Source: Triops longicaudatus
Lineage: Eukaryota > Arthropoda > Branchiopoda > Notostraca > Triopsidae
Direction: 5' to 3'
DNA length: 64,000 bases
Assembly (NCBI GenBank): GCA_022885665.1
Contig: JAGQDJ010000217.1
Span: forward strand, 1 to 64,000
The translations under genes were made by a program, and so were the position numbers. Below are positions 34,901 to 46,500 of the stretch, piece after piece; positions within the stretch are counted from its first letter, which is position 1; each line of letters opens with the position of its first letter. A model generated the notes under the pieces. It searched no databases. It saw nothing but the letters and a program-made list of their open reading frames with translations, and was not told the origin of the DNA.

Positions 34901-37900
34901 TTGAGATAAAAGCCAAGCAGCGGTTGCTGACGATTGGTGCGTTGAAGGTGTGCTCCATGGCGGTGTGGGATGTCAAAGGTGTCGATGCGTGTATAAGCCC
35001 GTTTCTCTTTCTTATCGATTTGGGAATGCGTGCGTAGGTGCTTCTCTCGTTGGGTGCTCGCGGAAGAAATGGGTTCGGTTGTAAACAAGCCGGGCGTGTG
35101 TCACAACCTGGCCATTTAACTGCAGGGCGATGCCTACTGGGGATTGTTAGGGCAACAACTTCTGAGTGGTAAAAAAGGGCACAAAAAGGAACGGGGTCAA
35201 TGAATACGCTTGAGTGCCTGGAAGCTCTTCATGAGATTCAAGGGAATTCGATCCATATTTGCACATTTTTTTTTATAAAAAGGGTTCGAACTGTAGACTT
35301 CGTCAAACTACAATGGAAGTTGAATCGCAAGGCGACTGTCAACTGAATCATAATTCAGTTGAGAAAGTTGATCGGAATGTTTGCTTCGATTGAGGCGCCC
35401 AATCGTACTGTACTACTTCGTTTGCTGTCTCTTGGGGCTCCGTGTCATCCGGACACCCAACGAAAGGGCATTAGAAGTTCTAGACGTCACCAGACATCAA
35501 CCTTCGTGATACTTTTTTGACGCAGCCCCGGGTCGATCTGCTTCCATCTCGAAACGAAGATTAGCCGAATATAAACAAAGGCGAAGGGAAAACGCTTACC
35601 AAGTTGCTGAGCTGGAAAACTACTCGATGTGTGCAATTGCAAAGTCGAACATTTATTTCGTCCCTAGTTTTATCACGTGGCATTTCCTGGAAAAGTTAAT
35701 TGAATGGGCCATTGACTTGCGAGAGTCTTTTGCAATCAATCAATCCGGTCCGGACAATCCGGTCAACAGTTTTGGGACCTTCTCTCTTGCTGAGGGACAC
35801 AGCTATTTTGGACGCATTACGTGGAGAATGTGACTGTTACGCAACTACCCATGAGTTTCAAAAGCTTAAATTAAAACTTGGTAAGAATTCTCACTGATCA
35901 ATTCGTGAAGAATTCGTTACTTTAAAGCTTTTATTTGCTTATTATCTATTTTTGTAAATTGAAAAAATAAGAGCTTCATTAGTTTTGAGAAAGTTCACGG
36001 AAGTAGTGTGTTAAAAAACCTCTAGTCGGTGTGTGTGTGCGGGATGTCACATCAGCCAGAAACAGATTAGATGACAATGTAGTGGTAACAAGGTGCTTGT
36101 GCCAGTGCGATATTGATTTTCTTGGCCAGCAGTCATTCAGCTCCTGAGTTGGGTACTACGCGGACGTTTCGTACCACGTGAGGACGAATAAGGCTTAATA
36201 CTTTAAACCAGCCTTTTAACCTGAGAGAAAAGGAAGAAAAACACCAACCGGTGCATGAGAATCCTTAGTAACTCATGAAACAGTTTTTATGGCTCGCTTG
36301 TGTTGGTTGCTACGCTTTCTCAGATCTGTCTGCAAGGGAAAGTTAATTAATTATGTATTGATCTGAAGTTAATTACCTTGAGCAACCCTTAGCAACACCT
36401 TAGATGTGCACTGGTGTAGGGGAAGTTGGGTGATCCTGCCCTGGTGTCCTTTTATTTATAGTTGATTATTTTTTATTTATTTTTTGCTAAGGGAGTAGGT
36501 CGGTTAGATCCCTTTTATCTGACGTCAAGTCCTTCAGCGTATCACGCGAGGCAAAGAGTTACGACCGAGTGGCTTAGTGGTTCCTTCTGTAACAAAGAGC
36601 AGCAAACTCGTTGCTGATTCTGTTGCAGTTTCAGGAGGTGACATGGAGAACTTTCAACTCCCGCGAACTCTTCCATTGACCGAAACCTCGTGCAAAGTTT
36701 TGCCTGGAAAATTCCATCCCTTTTGTGTCTCGCGAAGCTTACACGCTTGTGTTTACCGAGATTGTAATCGTATTCCCTTAATATTCGTTAACTGAAGCAC
36801 TCCCTTTGATCACGTAGTCTTGGTTTGCGCGAATTTACTTCCTTGCAAGTGAATCATAAATCTTTTTCGCATTCTGTGGCAGATATGTCTATGCGATCTT
36901 TGTCTCGTTGTTTACGATAGTCGCTGGATATTATCTAACATTTTTTTTTGTCTAATGAATCTCAACATTACAGTAAGATAGAGAGGAAATACACACCGAT
37001 ATGTACTTGTACTTGGAAACAAACTCGGTGTCCATTTTACATTGTACTGAACGAAAAGTTCAGGAACTTAAAACCGTGACTTTTGACCCGGTCTCGTATT
37101 TCCTCGCTTTTCTGTTAAATGACCCCCCCCCCCCGTCGAGTGACACTCTTGCCAAAGGGTGGCTTTTATATAGCACTCAGCAACACGTGATGTCCAGTAC
37201 GTGTCAGTAGTCAGCACGAGACTGGGCAAGTTTTAACTTATGAGAACTGAATTCGTAAAGGTGATGAGGTCAATCGATTCAATAATGTTCCGAATTTGGC
37301 AATAAGTTCCAAGAACAGCTGTACGACAGAAACGATCTAAATGGAATGCCTGAGCATCTGAACGTGCGACTTAACACGTGATGCTCCAAGTTGGAATTAT
37401 CGTGAGCCAAGAAATACTTCTTTTGCCAAGCACGAAGTCTTCAGGGCTCATTAAACGGGTCCTGCCGATATCAGTTACCTATTTTAAAGGGAAGACACTT
37501 GAATTTCTACTGTTTTTTTCTGTTGTCAACTTTTTGTTGCTTAAGAAATGTGTTGCTGCGGGGATACCCATTTTGGAAACGGCTATTTCTCATTATGTTG
37601 TCAAGATACGATGTTGAAACACGCCCTTTTCTTTGTTCATTTTCAGTCAAACTATTTTCATTATTTACGCAGCGTTTTCGTGCATTCGTAAATTTATGTA
37701 GCATTACTTCTTTCAAATACGCGAGTGATACTTGGAGTAGGGCTTTTGAAACGTTACATAAAAGGCCTCCAACGGGAGCATGAAGTCATGATCATGCCTG
37801 AGCTTGTTCGCGCTTGCCTGCACACGTCTGTAGTCGGGTTGCCCGGGTCGGAATTTGGCAGTGGACCGTTTTTGGTACTCTAACGACCTTGGCCGGGTGA

Positions 37901-40500
37901 AGATACGTTCGCAGGCACGGGTGGGCTCGCTGTGTGGAAAGCTGGCGGGGTTTTATGCACAGAAAATGGAGAAGAGAGAGGGAGAGGGAGGGACTTGTAA
38001 TAGCACAAGGTGGGCTTATTGTTGCCCAGTCGCCCACGGGGTGGGAAGGAAGGTTTAAGTAAGCTTGAAAGTAGCAAGTCGTGTACTCGTCCGTCGAACA
38101 TTTCAGAGAGTCTTCTTTGCTAGCGAAATCAGAGGTGACGCCCCTCTTTATGTTTAGTTTAGTACTCTGCTTCTCTCCCGTGTCAGCCATGCAAACGCCT
38201 TTTACTATTCGATAATGCTTGACTTGCAATCTGTGCCGAGTTCGGTGTTATGATGTCTAGAGTAATAGCTTAAAATAGACAGAAAGTAGGGTCAAGCTAA
38301 AATAGATATATAGAAAGCTAGACTTTAATTTAAATATAAGTTTTTCAACAAGCTGCTCATTGAATTGTAGTTTAACAGACTTTAATTGGCACCAGAAATA
38401 CTAGCTCGACCCAGATCATAAAGCACGAAATTCTCCCTTAAATAATTCCCGAACATTAAACGATGAACCGGATTTCTATGACTTTATTTCGCCTGATACT
38501 TTCCTGGGCTTACATTTATTCACATAATAATAAAGGGCAACTGGCTAATTGGCTGGCAAGTAGACATGAGATAACACACTCGGCGGGGTGAAATCCGTGG
38601 GCTGGGATGGCTGTTGCTAAGAGAATGGACGTCAGGTTCCGCCGTTTCCGGGTAAACCCACAAACCGTGTGCTTTGGCTGCCTATGTGGCCTGGGTTGGT
38701 TGCGAGGGAGCCGCTTTACCCGCCTCGCACCACGGTATTTTTAGTGCAAACGTGCTTCTGTGCGTCCTTGTGGCAAGAACACCTAAAACTTAATGGGCAA
38801 AGATGGCGGGTTTCAGGGCGCTACCGCGCAGTCAAAACTGTACGCCTCCGGAAGAGTTTCACCCAGAAAGCAAGCGACAGAGCGAGTAAGACTGGACTTG
38901 CAGTCGTACGACTCCCTGCGGGGAGGCAGTCGTAGTAGAGGAGGAGGAGTACTACGACTCAGTAGTAAAGTTGCAGTAGTAGTAAGAAAAATGAGTGGTC
39001 ACAAGCGAGAGGGTTGCCTGGTGGCTGGCTGGGTCTCCAAGAGCATTGCACGCTGTAGGCGACGTGGACCGGCGCATTTTCCTCTGCGTGGGGCTCTGTG
39101 GGCTCCGGAACGGGTATGCACCAGTATGTTTCCTTTATTTTTTCAGGATAGAGCGAGAAAAAAAAAGCAAAAAAAGCTTCGCTCGGAGTCCGTGAGGGCC
39201 ACAGGGGGTAGAATGAATAGGACTTGACGGGGCGTGTCTCGAGGACCCTTCCAAGAAAGTTCGGGGGTTGAGGACGATCCCGTGCTGGTAGCGTGACTGA
39301 CGGACGGGGGCCAGACCCGAAAAGCTACACCGGATCACAAACTATGCCAATGCCAAGCCGAGAGCGACATTCTGGCCTTAGATCAGACAGGCCAACGTTG
39401 GACTTTTTAGGGTTCAGCTCCTCTTGTTTTCAGTGGGGAAAAACAACGGTGTGAATGGCAGCCTTGACAATTGCGGATCAAGCTGCAGCAACGGATGTTC
39501 TACTTGCCCTGCTGAGTTTCCAAGAGTATTTTGGTTGAATTCAGCCAAACTGGAGGATTGCGTAGTGGTAAGCAAGTGTTCATGAATGGTGCTGAGTTAG
39601 GGAGGAATTGATCCGAAGTGGAGCCAAACCTGTATTGCAGCCACACGTGGTGTACTAGCACAAGGGAAGCGAACGAAAACCTGTTAAAAGGAGGGATTAA
39701 AAGAGGTTATTTTTGGTGAATTGTACCGTCAGTGTCATTGGGTGCGAATTGTGAGTGTGTGGTGGATGTGTGTCCACGTGATAGGCGAGCGTTTCGTGTG
39801 CAACTACCGGTATCAGCAGGGCAAAATTGAAGTCATACATTGAAGTCAGTTGGGTGAATGGGATTTCTTACGTCTTTCAACTACTTATGAACCGGGCCGA
39901 AATCAAGTTCGTGAACTGACTTGCTTGGACTGAGAACTAAATAATTGGACTTCAGTCTCCTGTGTTAAGTTCTCACTGTGTGGAAAGGCGGATTGGCATT
40001 GACATCTTAATCTCGTTCTTGACGTGTCGAATCTGTCTTTAGCATAGGGAGAGAAAAAACTTAACATTTAAAATTACTCACAGTCAGCATTCAAGATTGC
40101 TTTCGAAAACTCTTCAATTCAATATTGAATCAAAGTTAAGGTCTGGGTTGTCTAAGTTGCGATTGTTACGCCAACTGACGCGTTTGAAAACAAAGGCCGA
40201 GGATTTTCGTGGAAAGAAAAACTCACAAACCAGGGAAATAATGGATGCCGAAGGTTATCGTGTTCACGCAGGCTCATTTTGGGATTCTTGGTCGTTAGCG
40301 CAAAGTGCGAGAACAAAAAGACGCTCAGTGCCGCTTTCTCTTCACTAGAGAGGTGGAGCCAGCTTTTGTCGTGAACCCAGCCAAGCATTCATGGCTGGTT
40401 TCGCAATGTAACATTGACGATAAAGCTAGACGCCGAAACTAAACCCTGTGTGTCTGGACTTGTGAACAGTTTTTCTTGCATTTTCTATTCACCCGCGCAG
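31924..40500. other. Gene-poor interval upstream of CIC
   Basis: About 8.6 kb without a recognisable gene. Open frames of 60-145 codons occur on both strands but none shows a family signature. The interval should contain the NELFE promoter at its left end and, on the right, the CIC promoter and 5' exon or exons. A good acceptor (polypyrimidine then GCGCAG) ends at 40500, implying at least one earlier exon. A C-run of 12 lies at 37123-37134. Several short stretches resemble tRNA internal promoter boxes only weakly. Confidence 0.5.
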
Positions 40501-43500
40501 GTGCATAAATGGTAGAACGTCGCTTCACGTCGTTGAGTCTTTGAATGGGCCGTCTGATCGTGAAGGCCCCAAGGGCACACCGGCAATCCAAATCATGCAC
40601 AGCAGCAGAAGAGCAGCCACAGCAGCAACGCAGCGCAGGGGCGAAGCCGAGCTTGGACCAACGCGCGTACCCTGTCACAGCCCCGACAACACGTCCCTTG
40701 GCCGAAACGGGCAGCTGGAAGAAGACCACGCCGCTTCTCCACCCAAGAGAATATGTACTTATGAAGACGAAGCGGAATCTGGTCGACAGTCATGGGTAAT
40801 ACATCAACGTTTTATAGCTTTACTAAGTTTTCTAGCTGTTTTTTTTTCTTGATTTTTTTTTGTGTGTATTTATTGAGTGATTTTCATAGTTTGGATGCTA
40901 CAGACGAGAAGCATCGAATTTCCTGCTTAACTTTTTTCATATTGACTTCGTATCCATTCCTAGGAGACGACCTCTTTAGTTCGGCAGACCGGAGCACCAG
41001 ATGGTGCGAGCCAGGCGGCGATTGCGCAGAGAATGAACGGTGCGGAGCAGAAGAAGGACGCTGTTGTGGCGCGCAAGCTGCCCAAGAAACGGAAATACGA
41101 CCCGGCTGAACTGGAGAACGCGTCGACGAGTGACAAGGCGGAACCCAGTCAGTCTTACGCCCCCAGTCACTCGCAGGAAACCAGCGACCGGAGCCCGGAC
41201 ATCGGTGTTAAGGAGGGCTCCAGTGGGCGTGGTGCCAGTGCCGCGAGACCGCCGGAGGTGGACTTATCCGACTGGAAGAACCACCGAGTGCTGGCCAAGA
41301 AAGGTGGCTGTTACGTGGCCGGGTTTATCCAAAGCGTGGCCGGTCCGGCCGATCTCTGGGTGTTGCTGGACGGCGAAGCCGAGCCGACTTTGTACTCAAA
41401 CTTGACGACTTCGGGCAAACTGGACGTGATTAGCGACGCCAGCCCCACGCCCGGACAGCTGGCGCTGGGCGTCGTGGTGTGTTTGCGTGAAAGTCCGGAC
41501 TCGCAAATGTTCGTGGAAGGTGTCATCTGTCAGATCAAGCACCAAGCCACACCTACTCAGTATCTCGTGAGCATCTTCGGCAAAGAAAATGAAGAGCGGT
41601 GGGTCAAGAAGCCCAACATACGGCTCATACAGCCGCCCTGGTGGGAGGAGCTAGAGTCCCACCACGCCGAAACAGTCGAACCCAGTGCGCGTTCACTGCA
41701 CCCACCGGCAGTCGCGCTGGTTGTGGAAGAACCACAGGTAGATGCCGAGGACCTGGTTCTCAAAATCGACTCACCACGCCTCCCCGGGCCGGCCTTGCTG
41801 CTGGACGCCAGTGCCAAGCCGCCAAAGGGCGGCGTGGACGCGAACTCGCCCTTGCCACCGGCACCAGGAACCAGGATCGTGCCTGCGGATTTCAGTCTCA
41901 TGACGCATATTTACCGTAGGTCGACCACGCCTCCTGAAATGGGCAGCACGCCGGTTATGAACCATCATTTAGGGCCAGTGGGTGGGCAGGGTGTCGGCGG
42001 CCACCCGGAGACGCCCATGGTCGCGCTGAATCTGGCTGGTTCCGAGGAGCTGAAGCGGGCCCGGCCGTATGATTCGTACGATTACGGCGAATCGGATGAC
42101 GAGTTGAAAAGAGAGGACATTAGGTTCGACGGACCTTTTGCGTCGATGCACCAAAGGTCCATGTCGCTGACGCCGCGAGCGCTTTGCGACGGTGGGCAAG
42201 TGTCCGGCAGCAGTGGGAGCAAACGGAGCAGTATGCAAAGCCGGGCGAGCAGCTCGAGCGTCATGGACCAGGATGTGCACATGACGAGGTCGCAGCCGAC
42301 CACTCCGAGCCCTTTTCCAGGTAGATTTGTGGGAAAGCCGTCGTGAGCTAATCAATTCTTTTTTTTTTATCGCATATAAGCGTTGGGTCGCTTTGCAACT
42401 TTAAATTAACTCTGTTAGACCAATATTCAAATAATTGTAACCTTAGAATATCCAGAATTCTTAAGAGTCTATAGATAATTTGTAGATAATTCGTTGGAAA
42501 GTATACGAGCACAGTTTAAGAGCTGTGATCTCACTGGATGTCTAATCATTCACTTGTTGCCTAGGTGCGCGATCTTTAACAGGAACCCCGCAAAAGTACA
42601 AAAAGGGCGACGTGGTGGCTGGACCCAGCGGCATTCGCAAGAAGTTTAACGGCAAGCAGTGGCGCCGGCTGTGCTCCAAAGAAGGCTGCACCAAAGAGTC
42701 CCAGCGCCGCGGGTTTTGTTCGCGCCATTTGAGTCTCAAAGGCAAAAGCTTGCGCGGGTCCTCGGCCTTGAGTTTCCCCGGCCGGAGCAAAGGCTTGCTC
42801 AAAGACGGCCAGAACTTGGAATGGGAGGACGCCACTTCCTCGCGGGATTCCACCGAGCCGTCGCCCACTTCCAGTACGCTGACGACACCAGGCAATCTGT
42901 CGTCCTCGTTGGAGCACCGTCGAAGCGTCACCAACAGCGGTGGCATCATGGGCTTGAGCATGAACAGCAGTGGCCTGCCGTCGCACTTGTCGCAGGACGA
43001 AACCGAAGCTGCCAACATGTTAGTCTCCCTCGGCAACTCCCGGTCCACCACGCCGGCCTACTCGCCGGCACCGTCACCCGGCACCGTCCAGTCGCCCATT
43101 ACCACCGCAGGTCTGCGGCATGGGAACGTGTTCATGCCGATTTGCCAGGACCGGAACAGCATGCTCTCTTCGCGGCCGCCGGTCCATCCGCACCAGCCCA
43201 CCTCGCAAGCCCCGCCCCGCGTGTCGCCCGGTGGACTGCACCCCAGCGCCCATCAGCCTTTGCGGCACTACTCGGCACCCGTCCCTACTTACGCGCATCA
43301 CCAGGGCGTGATTCGACCCGAGCTGCACCGTCCGAGTACACAGGACAACGCGAGTGCCAACGGCGCGGCCACCAGCGTGATCCGGATGTCGCCAGCGCCG
43401 CCGAGTTTCAAGATCTCGCCTTCGCCCACCAACACGTATAGCGCTAGCAGTAACGAGTCGTCGCCTTACTTGCCGCCAAGGTCCTCGGCGCACGTCGGGG

Positions 43501-46500
43501 TCAACTTGAGTGTCCAGACCACGCCCAAAAGCATGGCCGGACCGCCCCTGCTCCAGCAGGCGTTGACCAGTGGCACTCCGTCACGTTCAGCGGCAGTAAC
43601 GGTGATCCAGGCCGGTACGACGCTGCTGCACCACCAACAGCAGCAGCAACGTCCGCCCATTCCTAGCCAGTTTAGCCCAACCCCGCCCAAAAGTCGGACG
43701 GCCAGCCCGCGACAGCCCGATACGCTGCTGCCCGTGTATCCTGTGGTGAGCGTGAACTTCGACACGGCGCCAAGACTCGCGCAGTTGGTGCCACATGACG
43801 GCGGTGGCAGTGGTGTGAAACCCAGGGAGGCGAGCGGTGGCCATGTCTCGGGTCCGGTGGGTGGAGCCGAGGGGGTGAACTTGTATTACCTGGTGGCCAA
43901 GGGTGACGGAAGCGGACACGAGGACGGGAAGCCCATCTTTGTGAGGTCGATGCACCCGGGCTCGAACTATGCGTCCAGCCACGTGGAGACGCCCCCGTCA
44001 GCCGCGCCCGCTTCGTCCTCGACGGCAGCTCTCTTGACGAACGTGGTTAGTAATGGCCGTGGACCACATCCGCAGGCCGGCACCGGTCAGGCGGGGAGGG
44101 CAGCGGAGGAAGCGACGCTCGAGGTGCGGCCCGTGGCCAACGGGATTCTGGGCAGCCGGCCGTCGAATGCGTCGGCGTTCCAAGTCTTGAATCTGACGGC
44201 TTCAGCGTCGACTGTGGTGCCAGGCGCGCCGAATAGTGCCGCGAGAGAAAGCAGCAATAACCTAGCTGTGGGGATGACCAACGTCGCCGAGACTTCAGGT
44301 GAGGTGCGCTCTCCTTTTCCTTTCTTTTTCCACGCCTCGCGTACTGTGTCATGGTTTTCTTGGCTTTTGTCACGTATTCCATAGGTGTTCCCATGCCACT
44401 GAGAGGCTCACACAAGCGGCGCGTAGTTAGGGAGGAGGAAATTGGCTAGGGTCGTTTTAGACTAACGGGTAACTGCTGGTTAGACTGAGAAAAAGCATAG
44501 AATAATTCACGCTGCAGGATTTCTTTGCGCGCTGCTAACTTAGAGTTGCCCACGAGACGCTGATTTTTGACGGTTTCTATTTATGGTGTAGCTGGACAAG
44601 CAACGCCCGAAAGCTCTTAGTGAGATCGCGTATGAATGAGAGGCAGGCGCGCTTGTTGCATTTTTTGGGCTGTATGCAAGTCAATGGATCCTTCATTTAG
44701 CGTAGCCAGTTGAAAGGCAGGAAATGAGGCAGCAAGGGTTTGGAGGTTGGCCAAGCTCTTGTTTGCAAGACCTTAAAAGCTCCTGGAGCAACTTTGTAGC
44801 CATGCCAGCTGTGTTCTGGAACACTTGGCACACATTGCGTCCTTTTTCGCAGTAGAGGATTAACGACCTTCTCTTTTCTTTACGCACTTCTCTAGAATGG
44901 AGCGATGAAGCTGCCGCTCCGGTCACCGTCTTTCCTTGGCACACGCTAGTTCCCTTCCTCACGACAGCTCCGTCACCGCCCACGCCCCTTCACGCTCTGT
45001 CTCCTCGTCCCCCTCTTTACTCCGCTCCGTCTTCGTCCTCCCAAACCGGCACCAGCAACGACCCTCTCCATTACGGCAAAGCTCCGCCTCCCAACGAAGA
45101 AGCCAAGAAGGAAAACAGCAACTCGGCGCCCAGAGCCAGCGCAAGTGAGCTTGCGGCCACCGAGAAAGACGCCTGCCACACGGAAGCCCCGCCTCTGGCG
45201 TCGTACCCGAAACAAAAACCCTACCAGTCTTTCGCTTCCAGCAAACCTGTTTCCGTGGGCCAAGAAACCACCAACGAACTCCCGGAAATCGACGACACGG
45301 TCGAAGACGACGTTTTCGAAAACGAACCGTCCACGCCTGTCGTGCCCCTAACGCCGACCTCGGCGACCGCCACCGCGGCCAACAGTGAAGCCAGTAAACG
45401 CCGGACGCAGTCGCTCAGCGCGCTCAGCAAAGACGAACTGAAGAGTCCGCGGAAAACGAAGGAGAAAGACCACGTGCGTCGGCCCATGAACGCCTTCATG
45501 ATCTTCAGCAAGCGACACCGCGCCTTGGTCCACCAACGCCACCCGAATCAAGACAACCGGACGGTGTCCAAGATTCTGGGCGAGTGGTGGTACGCCCTCA
45601 AACCCGAAGAGAAGCAACAATACCACGACCTGGCCTTCCAGGTCAAGGAAGCGCACTTCAAAGCGCATCCGGACTGGAAATGGTGCAGTAAAGACCGACG
45701 GAAATCCGGATCCACCAGTTCCTCCAAAGCGGAAGGAGGCAAAGAACCCCGATTAACGCTGGGATCCACGGATTCTTCCGGCCCCGCCTCCTCCCATGCG
45801 GTTGAAGAGAGCACGTCCGAACTGACCTCCAGCGCCGATAACCAGGTAAAGTTAGCCAACGAGACATGGTAATTGAGTCATATCTAGGAATTACTCACTA
45901 GTATGACCAACTCTTTCCTAGGAATCGGAAAAGCTTACGCGCAACGATTTGCCCAGCGAAGACCTCTCTGACGACGACAGAATGGTAAGTTGTAGCAGGA
46001 ACGAAAGTCATGAATTAGCTGGGGAGTCTTTGCCTGATTGGCGCTTTGATGGGCGTGGTTACCTCAACGTATAACGAGCTTGTGTTTCGTTAGGTCATTT
46101 GCGAAGAGGGCAGTGAATCGGTGCCCACTGTTGAGCCTCCAGCTCCGAGTTTGGACATTGATTTGCAGTGCAGCGAAAAGGTCCTCGTTTCTGACACCGA
46201 ATCCGAAACAGAAGAGAAGAAGCTACAAGCAGCTCGCGGTAGCCCGGTGGCCAATCTTGGCAGTGATATTACTGTCCGGCCCAAGGCCATTAAAGCCAGG
46301 TACCTTTCGTCGCCTCTCTTTTTCTTCTTCGCGGTGCCTTTTACTAAGCTACATCTCGTTTCTCTTTGATTCCGTCTTAGTTCATTCGACTTGAGGTGTT
46401 TCGTATATTTCAGCGTACACTTCAACGTATACTTCACTTTCGTGTGTGTTAACAATGTGCTAACAAATTTCTTTGGCAATCAGGCCTGCCCCGGTGTATG

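Noticed and set aside
35275..35300. Sequence GGTTCGAACTG resembling a tRNA B box
   Set aside because: No matching A box or acceptor stem is found at tRNA distance on either strand.
42612..43441. Alternative plus- and minus-strand frames across the second CIC exon
   Set aside because: The in-phase CIC frame carries the conserved GIRKKFNGKQWRRLC motif. The others are by-products of GC-rich coding sequence.
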